From JAADHY01 sp964428935 (GTDB lineage: Bacteria > Planctomycetota > Planctomycetia > Planctomycetales > Planctomycetaceae): a stretch of DNA of 14,636 nucleotides. Shown piece after piece: positions 7,715-14,379 of this stretch (its first letter is position 1; every line of letters starts with the position of its first letter). The position numbers and the translations under genes were made by a program. The notes under the pieces are model-generated. The model was not told the DNA's origin and did no database searches. It was given only the letters and a program-made list of their open reading frames with translations. The stretch lies in contig CAYSAG010000114.1 of assembly GCA_964428935.1 (NCBI GenBank), positions 1 through 14,636 on the forward strand, read 5' to 3'.

Positions 7715-9793
7715 ATGGCGGCCAAACAGGAGGCACTCGAGCGGTTGCTGGAGAAATTGAACCCGCAGCAGCGGGAAGCGGTTTGTCACGGCGAAGGCCC
7801 ACTGCTGATTGTGGCCGGAGCCGGAACGGGCAAGACGTCGACGTTGGCTCACCGAGTGGCCTACCACATTGCCTGCGGAGTGGACCCGCGTCGGATTCTG
7901 CTGTTGACGTTCACCCGTCGCGCGGCGGCCGAAATGCTGAAACGGGTCGACTCGTTGCTGGGCCGCGGGCCCAACGGACGGCGCCGAACAGTCTCTCGCC
8001 GCGTCTGGGGCGGCACCTTTCACGCCGTGGCCACTCGACTGCTGCGAAAGTACGGCCGAGCCATTGGTCTGTCGCCGAACTTCACCGTCCTCGACCGCGG
8101 CGACGCCGAAGACCTGATGAACCTGTTGCGTCGGGAACTGGGACTGGCCGAGACGGGCTCGCGTTTCCCTCAAAAAGGCACGTGCGTGTCGATTTACAGC
8201 CGCATGGTCAATGCCCAAGACTCGGTCGGGCGGACCGTCCGGCGTCACTTCCCGTGGTGCGTGGAGTTCGTCGACGACCTGAAGCGACTGTTTCGAGCTT
8301 ACACCGAGCGGAAAGAGCAACTGCAGGCTCTGGACTACGACGACCTGCTGTTGTTCTGGGCTCAGATTCTGGCCGAGCCGACGGTGGGAGAAAAAATTCG
8401 TGGCCTGTTCGACCGGGTGCTGGTCGACGAGTACCAAGACACGAACGTCCTGCAAGCCCAGATTCTGCAGCGGCTGTGTCCGGACGGTCGCGGACTGACG
8501 GTCGTCGGCGACGACGCTCAGTCGATTTACTCGTTCCGCGGAGCGACGGTCCGCAACATTTTGGACTTCCCGAAGCAGTTTCCCGGGACCACGGTCGTCA
8601 AGCTGGAAGAGAACTACCGCAGCACCCAGCCCATTCTGGACGCCACCAACCAAGTCATTGGTTTGGCCAAGAAGCGGTACCGGAAAGACCTGTGGTCTCG
8701 AAGGAAGGAGGGCGAGCGGCCGCACCTGGTGCAGTGTTTTGACGAAGGGGAGCAGGCCGAGTTTGTGGTCGAGCGGATTTTGGAGCGGCGGGAGGAGGGT
8801 GTACCGCTGCGAGAGCAGGCCGTGCTGTTCCGAGCGTCTCACCACAGCATGGCTCTGGAGCTGGAATTGAACGCTCGCAACATTCCCTTCCACAAGTACG
8901 GTGGGTTGAAGTTCGTCGAGGCCGCTCACGTCAAAGACCTGCTGGCCTTCTTGCGTCTGGCCGAGAACCCGCTGGACGTGGTCTCGGCCACGCGCGTCCT
9001 GCTGCTCCTGCCGGGCATCGGCCACAAGTGGTGCGAACGAGTGGTGAAGGCGTTGCGTGACGCCGACGGCGACTTCCGCTCGCTGTCCGACTTCAAGACG
9101 CCCAAAGCCACGACCAAGTACTGGAAAGAGTTCGTCGAGCTCATGGTGACGCTGGCCCAAAGCCGCGGACGGTCAAGCGACGTGGTGGCCGACGTCCACG
9201 CCGTCCGGCAGTTCTACACGCCGCTTCTGGAAATGAAGTACGACGACCCGTTCTCGCGACGGCAGGACCTGGAACAGTTGGAAAAAATGGCCGCTCGCTA
9301 CAAGACGCGTCTGGAGTTTCTGACCGAGCTGACGTTGGACCCGCCGTCCTCCACTCAGGACCTGCCCGACGACCCGTGGAAGGACGAAGACTACCTGGTG
9401 CTCAGCACCATTCATTCGGCCAAAGGGCTCGAATGGGACTCGGTCTACATCATTCACGCCTCCGACGGAAACATTCCCTCGGACTTGGCCACGGAAGACG
9501 AGGAGCAGTTGGAAGAAGAACGCCGGTTGCTGTACGTGGCCATGACTCGAGCCAAGAACCGCCTCTACGTCTGCTACCCCTTGCGCTACTACTACGGACG
9601 CGCGGCCAACTGGGGCGACGAACACTCTTTCGGCCTGCGTACCCGTTTTCTGCCCGAGCAAATTCTGCCGTACTTCGAGCTGACGCAGACAGCCAGCGAG
9701 TCGTTCGGCTGGGAAGACGACGAAGCGTTTTCCTACACGTCCACGCCGCTGACGACACGCGAGATTCGTCGCCGAATCGGCCGAGCCTGGTAG
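7715..9793 (+). CDS. UvrD/Rep-family superfamily 1A ATP-dependent DNA helicase
   Basis: 3'-5' DNA helicase/translocase expected to act in repair or replication restart. All diagnostic SF1A motifs are present in 692 residues: the Q-type motif LNPQQREAV (15-23), Walker A GAGTGKTS (35-42), motif Ic/TFH (GGTFHAVATRLL), motif II DEYQD (238-242), motif III VVGDDAQSIYSFRG (263-276), motif IV with LEENYRS, motif V TIHSAKGLEW (565-574), and motif VI LLYVAMTRAKNRLYV (605-619). Length fits Rep (about 670) or PcrA/UvrD (about 720). The C-terminus stops at TTREIRRRIGRAW and has no visible Tudor-like RNA-polymerase-binding domain of PcrA/UvrD, so I give no gene symbol. No nuclease or RecB-type extension is present. 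ATG 7715 has a perfect AGGAGG six bases upstream (7703-7708). It sits between glycan genes but is probably not functionally tied to them. Confidence 0.95.
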   Translation: MAAKQEALERLLEKLNPQQREAVCHGEGPLLIVAGAGTGKTSTLAHRVAYHIACGVDPRRILLLTFTRRAAAEMLKRVDSLLGRGPNGRRRTVSRRVWGGTFHAVATRLLRKYGRAIGLSPNFTVLDRGDAEDLMNLLRRELGLAETGSRFPQKGTCVSIYSRMVNAQDSVGRTVRRHFPWCVEFVDDLKRLFRAYTERKEQLQALDYDDLLLFWAQILAEPTVGEKIRGLFDRVLVDEYQDTNVLQAQILQRLCPDGRGLTVVGDDAQSIYSFRGATVRNILDFPKQFPGTTVVKLEENYRSTQPILDATNQVIGLAKKRYRKDLWSRRKEGERPHLVQCFDEGEQAEFVVERILERREEGVPLREQAVLFRASHHSMALELELNARNIPFHKYGGLKFVEAAHVKDLLAFLRLAENPLDVVSATRVLLLLPGIGHKWCERVVKALRDADGDFRSLSDFKTPKATTKYWKEFVELMVTLAQSRGRSSDVVADVHAVRQFYTPLLEMKYDDPFSRRQDLEQLEKMAARYKTRLEFLTELTLDPPSSTQDLPDDPWKDEDYLVLSTIHSAKGLEWDSVYIIHASDGNIPSDLATEDEEQLEEERRLLYVAMTRAKNRLYVCYPLRYYYGRAANWGDEHSFGLRTRFLPEQILPYFELTQTASESFGWEDDEAFSYTSTPLTTREIRRRIGRAW

Positions 9794-9794
9794 G

Positions 9795-9901
9795 CCGGCG
9801 GGACCGGGCCCTCGCGACGGCCTCGACCTGCCCGAAACAGCGGCCAGCGGGCTCGGGACGGGAACCGGGACTGGCAACCGTGCCGCGGGCCGGTCCGCCG
9901 G
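9795..9901. repeat. Long inverted repeat immediately after the helicase gene
   Basis: CCGGCGGGACCGGGCCC (9795-9811) pairs with GGGCCGGTCCGCCGG (9887-9901) over 15 base pairs with only two single-G bulges. The left arm begins two bases after the helicase stop codon. The 75-base loop contains a G-quadruplex motif. This is far stronger than the other stems in the window. It could end the helicase transcript or control the DUF4838 gene 180 bases further on. No T-tract follows. The rest of the spacer up to 10080 holds no gene; an AT-richer patch near 10017-10050 is the likeliest place for a promoter. Confidence 0.5.
9849..9869 (+). other. Canonical G-quadruplex motif
   Basis: Four GGG runs at 9849-9851, 9855-9857, 9860-9862 and 9867-9869 are separated by loops of 3, 2 and 4 bases, which meets the usual G3 with loops 1-7 rule. 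It lies on the coding strand, in the loop of the long inverted repeat between the helicase and DUF4838 genes, so it could fold in RNA as well as in DNA. Confidence 0.6.
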
Positions 9902-10066
9902 ACACGCTGAGAAACCGCACCGGCCACGGGACAGTCCCCCCGACGCAATGCGGCGCCTGCCCGGCAGTCGCCGGAAGGCTCAGCCAGCCGCAAGACGAAT
10001 CCACGGAGACGGCCAGAAAACACCTTCGTTCGGTTTGTTTTGTGACACAGGGGAGTGGTTTCTTGA

Positions 10067-10072
10067 GGGAGG
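10067..10072 (+). promoter_or_regulatory. Ribosome binding site supporting a GTG start for the DUF4838 gene
   Basis: GGGAGG lies eight bases before GTG 10081. There is no ATG near the N-terminus in this frame. A TTG at 10063 (with GGGGAG upstream) and a TTG at 10084 are the alternatives; all three give a signal peptide, so the export prediction does not depend on the choice. Confidence 0.6.
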
Positions 10073-10080
10073 AACGAGCG

Positions 10081-12369
10081 GTGTTGCGTGCAGTCGGTCT
10101 GTGGGTCGCGCTTTTGTGGGGCTGGACGACGGTCGCGCAGTCGGCCGAAAACTCGCCGCTGCAGTTGGTCCAGCAGGGTCGCAGTTCGTACGTCATTGTC
10201 GTTCCGGCCGCGGCGACAGCCGTCGAGCGGACGGCGGCTCGTGAGCTGCAGGAACACTTGCAAAAGGTGACGGGAGTCAAACTGCCGGTCGTGGCCGAGC
10301 CGGTCGCTCCTGCCGACGCACCAAAAGTCCTCGTCGGCGACACGGCCGCCACGCACAAGCGGCTGCCGCGTCTGGACGTCCAGTCGCTGGGACACGACGG
10401 CATTGTGGTCCAAACGGTGGGACGCGACCTGGTACTGACGGGCCGGCCTCCGCGCGGGACACTCTACGCCGTCTACACCTTCCTGGAGGACGTCGTTGGC
10501 TGTCGCTGGTGGACGTCCACCGAAAGCTTCGTTCCACACAAGCCCACACTGACCGTCGGACCTTTGCGGACCGTTTACGCTCCGCCCCTGCGCTACCGCG
10601 AAGCCTACTACCGCGACGCCTTCGACGGCGTCTTTGCCGCTCGGCTGAAGTGCAACGGTCACGCGGAGCGGATTCCACCGGAGTACGGAGGCCACTACGT
10701 CTTCGCCGGCTTCGTCCACACTTTCTACCGACTGCTGCCGCCGGGAAAGTACTTCGCTCAGCACCCGGAGTGGTACAGCCTGATTGACGGCCGACGCACC
10801 TACGAACGGGCTCAACTGTGCTTGACCAACGACGAAATGCGGCGCGAGCTGGTCAAGAACGCGTTGGCTCTGCTGCGCCGCACTCCGGAGGCGAAAATCA
10901 TTTCCATTAGCCAGAACGACTGGCACGGCCGGTGTCAGTGCGAACGGTGTTTGGCGGTGGAGCAGGAAGAAGGTTCGCCGTCCGGACCGCTGCTGCGGTT
11001 CGTCAACGCGGTGGCCGAGGAAATCGAAAAGGAATTTCCGGACGTGCTGGTCGAGACGCTGGCCTACCAGTACACGCGCCGTCCGCCCCGCCACGTCCGT
11101 CCGCGACATAACGTCTTGGTCCGGCTGTGTTCGATTGAATGCTCGTTCGTGCAGCCGCTCGGCGCCGGTCCGCAGAACGAGCCGTTTCGAAAGGACATCG
11201 AGGGCTGGAGCCGCGTCGCGCCGCAGCTCTTCGTCTGGGACTACGTGACCAACTTCCACAACTACATTCTGCCGCACCCGAACCTGCGCGTGCTGGCTCC
11301 GAACATTCGCTTCTTTGTCCGAAACCGGGTGGTCGGACTGTTCGAGCAGGGCGACGCTCAATGCTCCGTCGGCGACTTCGTCCGGCTGCGCGCGTGGCTG
11401 CTGGCGCACCTCATGTGGAACCCGGAGCAAGACGACAAGCAACTGGTTCGCGAATTCCTGAAGGGCTACTACGGACCGGCCGCTCCGTACCTCGAACAGT
11501 ACTTGAACGTGCTGCACGACGCAGCGGAACGGTCCGGCGTCTACTTGCGGTGTTTCATGCCGGACACGTCGTCGTGGCTCACTCTGGACGACCTGAACCG
11601 GGCGACCGAGCTTTACGACCGAGCTCTGCAGGCCGTTGCCAGCGACCCCGTGCTGCGCCGACGCGTCCGCCGCGAACGCCTGCCGCTCGACCACGTCTGG
11701 CTGAAGCGCTACTACACCCTCCGACAGCAAGCCCGCTTGTTGGGCAAGCCCTTCCGCGGACCAGACGACCCGGTGGCAGCGTGCGAGGAATTCATTCGGC
11801 TGGCCAAAGACTTTAAGGTGGGCAATTACCGCGAGGGACGGCCGTTTTCGGAGTACGAGCCTGTGCTGCGCCGACGGGTTCGCCCGGCCGGTCCGCCGCC
11901 AGACGCGTGCCGCGGACTCCCAGACACGCAGTGGCTGGACTTCCAAGACAACCGGTTCCGCCTCGCTCGGGCGGGCCAGTGGGCCGACTGGGTGGACGAC
12001 CTGAAGGCCTCCGACGGAAAGGCGGTCCGAATGCCCGGCCGTCACCGCCAGTGGGCGACGCAGCTGCCGCTGACGGACGACCTGAAACCGACCGGCCCGT
12101 GGCGGTGCTTCGTCGTCGCTCGGTGCGAAGCCAAAGTCAGCACCGGCCAGGCTCTGACCATGGGAATCTACGACGCGGTGGAGCGTAAGAGCGTGGCGTT
12201 CCGTTCCGTGAAGGTCTCGGAGTGCAACGGCCGGTACGCAACGTTCGACCTGGGCGAGCACCAGCTGCGCGGCGGCATGTACCTGTGGGTCGCTCCGCCC
12301 GGACGCCCCGGCGAAGTCGATTGGGTCTACGTCGACCGCGTCTTCCTGGTTCGAGCCACCGGGCAGTAG
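10081..12369 (+). CDS. Exported DUF4838-family protein, predicted glycoside hydrolase
   Basis: A 762-residue secreted protein. A signal peptide (AVGLWVALLWGWTTVAQSAE) is followed by a domain like the N-terminal half of alpha-glucuronidases and hexosaminidases (about 25-165: TAARELQEHLQKVTG, VLVGDTAATH, GTLYAVYTFLEDVVGCRWW). The central DUF4838 region (about 180-450) has HPEWYSLIDGRR, IISISQNDWHGRCQCERC (cysteines 285, 287, 290), LCSIECSF (Glu353), LFVWDYVTNFHNYILPHPN and VVGLFEQGDAQ (Glu422). A helical segment and a strand-rich C-terminal domain (about 615-762) follow. From memory, some DUF4838 members form CAZy family GH163, endo-beta-N-acetylglucosaminidases acting on N-glycans; whether this one does is not shown. 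The reading frame stays open far upstream of 10081, into the helicase gene, but that part overlaps the helicase in another frame and is not real. Its neighbours support a glycan-degrading role. Confidence 0.85.
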   Translation: MLRAVGLWVALLWGWTTVAQSAENSPLQLVQQGRSSYVIVVPAAATAVERTAARELQEHLQKVTGVKLPVVAEPVAPADAPKVLVGDTAATHKRLPRLDVQSLGHDGIVVQTVGRDLVLTGRPPRGTLYAVYTFLEDVVGCRWWTSTESFVPHKPTLTVGPLRTVYAPPLRYREAYYRDAFDGVFAARLKCNGHAERIPPEYGGHYVFAGFVHTFYRLLPPGKYFAQHPEWYSLIDGRRTYERAQLCLTNDEMRRELVKNALALLRRTPEAKIISISQNDWHGRCQCERCLAVEQEEGSPSGPLLRFVNAVAEEIEKEFPDVLVETLAYQYTRRPPRHVRPRHNVLVRLCSIECSFVQPLGAGPQNEPFRKDIEGWSRVAPQLFVWDYVTNFHNYILPHPNLRVLAPNIRFFVRNRVVGLFEQGDAQCSVGDFVRLRAWLLAHLMWNPEQDDKQLVREFLKGYYGPAAPYLEQYLNVLHDAAERSGVYLRCFMPDTSSWLTLDDLNRATELYDRALQAVASDPVLRRRVRRERLPLDHVWLKRYYTLRQQARLLGKPFRGPDDPVAACEEFIRLAKDFKVGNYREGRPFSEYEPVLRRRVRPAGPPPDACRGLPDTQWLDFQDNRFRLARAGQWADWVDDLKASDGKAVRMPGRHRQWATQLPLTDDLKPTGPWRCFVVARCEAKVSTGQALTMGIYDAVERKSVAFRSVKVSECNGRYATFDLGEHQLRGGMYLWVAPPGRPGEVDWVYVDRVFLVRATGQ

Positions 12370-12396
12370 TGCCGGCTGTGGAGCCGACACGCGCCG

Positions 12397-12455
12397 GGGT
12401 TGCCGCTCTCGGCGAACCCGCCGAATCCGAACGGGAGCGGGCTGACAGCCTCCCG
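12397..12455. terminator. Two hairpins in the gap between convergent genes
   Basis: The 173-base gap 12370-12542 separates the ends of the DUF4838 gene (plus) and the methyltransferase gene (minus) and holds no gene. One stem pairs GGGTTGCCG (12397-12405) with CGGCGAACCC (12410-12419) around CTCT, 9 pairs with one bulged G. The second pairs CGGGA with TCCCG (12432-12436, 12451-12455) and GGCT with AGCC inside, with a 3-base bulge. A smaller 5-bp stem is at 12373-12386. The placement fits bidirectional transcript ends; the absence of T-tracts keeps confidence moderate. Confidence 0.45.
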
Positions 12456-12542
12456 AAAGTAATGCGCGCAGCGGCCCCAGCGACCGGATCTGCAGACACC
12501 CGGCAGGAGCCCACGGACAGATGGCGTGCGACCTCCACCGCC

Positions 12543-13322
12543 TCACCGGCGTCGCAGGACGAACACCACGTCCTCGGTTTCAGGCCCAACTACAATCGGT
12601 TCGTCGATTTCGTACGAAAAGTCGTACGTGGCCACCACTTCCAACTCGGGCACCTTCTTCAGCAGTTCTTCCATTTGCCGAGCCGTGTAAGTGCGAAAGA
12701 CCATTTGCGTCTGAATGCGGAACTGCCGGGTCGGCGTGTAGACGTCGAAGTGCATGTGGACGTACTCGCGGCGTTTCCGCCGGTCCAGCCGCAGCGACTT
12801 CATTTCCGAAATGACGGCCAGTTGTCCACGGCGAGCGGACCACGATTCTTCCTGACAGCGCGGCGTGTTGACGGGAGTCAGGTGGAGCCCGAGCAAGTAC
12901 AGGCCGCCGGGAGCCAGAGCCTGGGCCACGCAACGCAGGTGACTTTCCGCTTGCTCTTCGGTTTGCAGCTCGCGAAAGCTGTTAATCGGGTTGAAGGCCG
13001 CGTCGACCTTTCGTTTCAAGCGAAAGTCGGCCATGTCGCCCACGAACGCCGGCGGCTTCAACCCGTGACGCTCGAACCGCCGGTTGCAGTACGCCACCGC
13101 CTTCGGGTTCAGGTCCAGCCCGCCCACCTGGTAGCCGGCTTTCGCGAAGCGAAACAACAGCCGACCGGTTCCGCACGCCGGCTCGAACAGACGTCGCACG
13201 GGCCGCCCGGCGTGCTTGCGAAAGCACTGCTGGAAAAAGTCGAACTCGGCCTTCCAGTCCGAGCCGAACAGAAGGTCGTAGTACTTCGGAAAGTCGTAAA
13301 TGTTGCCTTGAATGACCTCCAC
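12543..13322 (-). CDS. Class I SAM-dependent methyltransferase
   Basis: Predicted cytoplasmic methyltransferase of 259 residues with a Rossmann fold; the substrate is unknown. The N-terminus MEVIQGNIYDFPKYYDLLFG is followed by motif I, LFEPACGTGRLLFRFA (45-60), which binds S-adenosylmethionine, then GLDLNP with Asp70 for the ribose, GDMADF (Asp96), a short acceptor segment AFNPINSFREL (109-119), and LAPGGLYLLGLHL (136-148). The C-terminal part carries an RRKRREYVHMHFDVY segment. It resembles small-molecule or Mycfac/UbiE-like class I enzymes rather than an RNA methylase, but I would not go further. I chose GTG 13322 over a TTG at 13382 because AAGGGAG lies seven bases upstream and the extra leader is low-complexity. 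The upstream gene on the same strand ends 175 bases away, so shared transcription is uncertain. Confidence 0.85.
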   Translation of the reverse strand: MEVIQGNIYDFPKYYDLLFGSDWKAEFDFFQQCFRKHAGRPVRRLFEPACGTGRLLFRFAKAGYQVGGLDLNPKAVAYCNRRFERHGLKPPAFVGDMADFRLKRKVDAAFNPINSFRELQTEEQAESHLRCVAQALAPGGLYLLGLHLTPVNTPRCQEESWSARRGQLAVISEMKSLRLDRRKRREYVHMHFDVYTPTRQFRIQTQMVFRTYTARQMEELLKKVPELEVVATYDFSYEIDEPIVVGPETEDVVFVLRRR

Positions 13323-13329
13323 GTTGCTT

Positions 13330-13336
13330 CTCCCTT
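13330..13336 (-). promoter_or_regulatory. Ribosome binding site for a GTG start of the methyltransferase
   Basis: AAGGGAG on the minus strand lies seven bases before GTG 13322. It supports this start over the TTG 60 bases further upstream. Confidence 0.6.
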
Positions 13337-13393
13337 GCACCCGCGTCGTCGTCCTGGTGGCGAGGTCCGCAGGTGGTAGCAAGGACGGCGTCT

Positions 13394-13430
13394 GGTCGCG
13401 AGGTTGGTGCGGCCGGGCGGCGTCGCGACC
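13394..13430. repeat. Perfect 8-bp inverted repeat between the hypothetical and methyltransferase genes
   Basis: GGTCGCGA (13394-13401) and TCGCGACC (13423-13430) are exact inverted copies around a 21-base GC-rich loop. Both arms contain TCGCGA, itself palindromic, so the element can also be read as two copies of one site 29 bases apart. It lies 72 bases upstream of the methyltransferase start and 68 bases past the previous stop. It could be a terminator stem or a paired operator. Confidence 0.4.
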
Positions 13431-13497
13431 TTTCCGCGTTCGAAACGAGAACGGCCGAGCCGTCAGCGGCGACCGCGCCGGCGCAGGCCGGACCCGC

Positions 13498-14379
13498 TCA
13501 GCCGGTCAGTTCCGGGTCGTCGAACTTCGAGAAGTCCGGCTTCTCGTCCTGGACGTAGAACTCACTCAAGTCCACGTCGCCCCGCACTTCCATTTGCAAA
13601 ACTTTGATGCTCTGCTCAATCCGTTGCAAGCGCTGCTCCAGCAGCGGGTGCAATTCGAGCGACTCCGGTTTCCGTTTCGGCCGCGGAACGGCCGGGTAAC
13701 CCAAGTGTCGTTGCAGAGCGGCGAACATGTAGAGCGGGTCTTTGCCGCGGTGGGCCTTGGCAATGCGTCCTTCCTTCAGTCCGAACAGAATGGGGTACGG
13801 CGGCTGGTAGTTTGGGTCACCCGTCTTCCGACGGCGTTCCTCCACCGCGAACTCGGACCGCAGGTAGAGCAGGTCGGCAAAGTCGACGGTCCCCAACAGT
13901 CGACGGCTTTTGTGGATCCAGTCGCGCCAGTTCTCGTCGTACACCGGGTCCTCGGCCATGGCCTTGAACCCGGCGTCGTAGCCCAGGCGGTTCCGAGCGA
14001 TGCATTCGAACTGGTAGATGAACATGCCGGCCGGCGGCGGGTTCTGCGAACGGTACTCCGCCTCTTTCGCGAGAATTTCCAAAGCAATGCGTTGGTCGAA
14101 GCGAGACCGCTCGTCTTCGGCCCGAGCCATGACGAACGTCTGGAAGGGCGTGAAGTAGTGGCTCAGCATGGCCATGCCTTCGCTGATTTTGCCCTTCAAC
14201 TGCAGCTCGCCCGAAAGAAACTCCAACGCCATGGGCAGCTTCGTCGTGCTCAGGATTTCCTCGTGAATGGTCTTCAGAATCTCCTGAGCCGACATGTTGT
14301 CGTCCAGCCGCTCGCGAAACGTTTTGAAGAAGTACGCCTGTTCGATGTACTCTTCTTGGTCCAGCAGAGGTGTGGACAT
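13498..14379 (-). CDS. Conserved hypothetical cytoplasmic protein (planctomycete-type)
   Basis: I do not recognise a characterised family. The 293-residue product has no signal peptide or membrane segment. It is mostly helical and charged, with a helical N-terminal part (EEYIEQAYFFKTFRERLDDN, 9-28) and a conserved-looking core with aromatic and acidic residues (LSHYFTPFQTFVMARAEDE, MFIYQFECIARNRLGYD, ENWRDWI). A proline-rich linker (PAVPRPKRKPE) precedes a heptad-like segment LEQRLQRIEQSIKVLQMEV, probably a short coiled coil, and an acidic end. The ATG at 14379 begins a well-behaved N-terminus, but only a weak AGG-type ribosome site precedes it. My recollection is that proteins starting like this are widespread in planctomycetes without a known function; that should be checked by a search. 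It is upstream of the methyltransferase on the same strand. Confidence 0.75.
   Translation of the reverse strand: MSTPLLDQEEYIEQAYFFKTFRERLDDNMSAQEILKTIHEEILSTTKLPMALEFLSGELQLKGKISEGMAMLSHYFTPFQTFVMARAEDERSRFDQRIALEILAKEAEYRSQNPPPAGMFIYQFECIARNRLGYDAGFKAMAEDPVYDENWRDWIHKSRRLLGTVDFADLLYLRSEFAVEERRRKTGDPNYQPPYPILFGLKEGRIAKAHRGKDPLYMFAALQRHLGYPAVPRPKRKPESLELHPLLEQRLQRIEQSIKVLQMEVRGDVDLSEFYVQDEKPDFSKFDDPELTG

Noticed and set aside
9855..9877. GGGACGGGAACCGGGACTGG as a short tandem repeat
   Set aside because: The units are irregular and only about three and a half long; the G-quadruplex description explains the G-runs better.
9376..10080. Upstream extension of the DUF4838 reading frame, suggesting a 997-residue fusion
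   Set aside because: The first part overlaps the helicase gene in another frame and reads as arginine/leucine-rich noise. A signal peptide and a GGGAGG site place the true start at 10081.
9733..12546. A 937-codon open frame on the minus strand opposite the DUF4838 gene
   Set aside because: It lies almost entirely antisense to a gene with a signal peptide and recognisable domains. Its product is arginine/glutamine/valine-rich with no recognisable motif. Long antisense frames are expected where TTA, CTA and TCA codons are rare.
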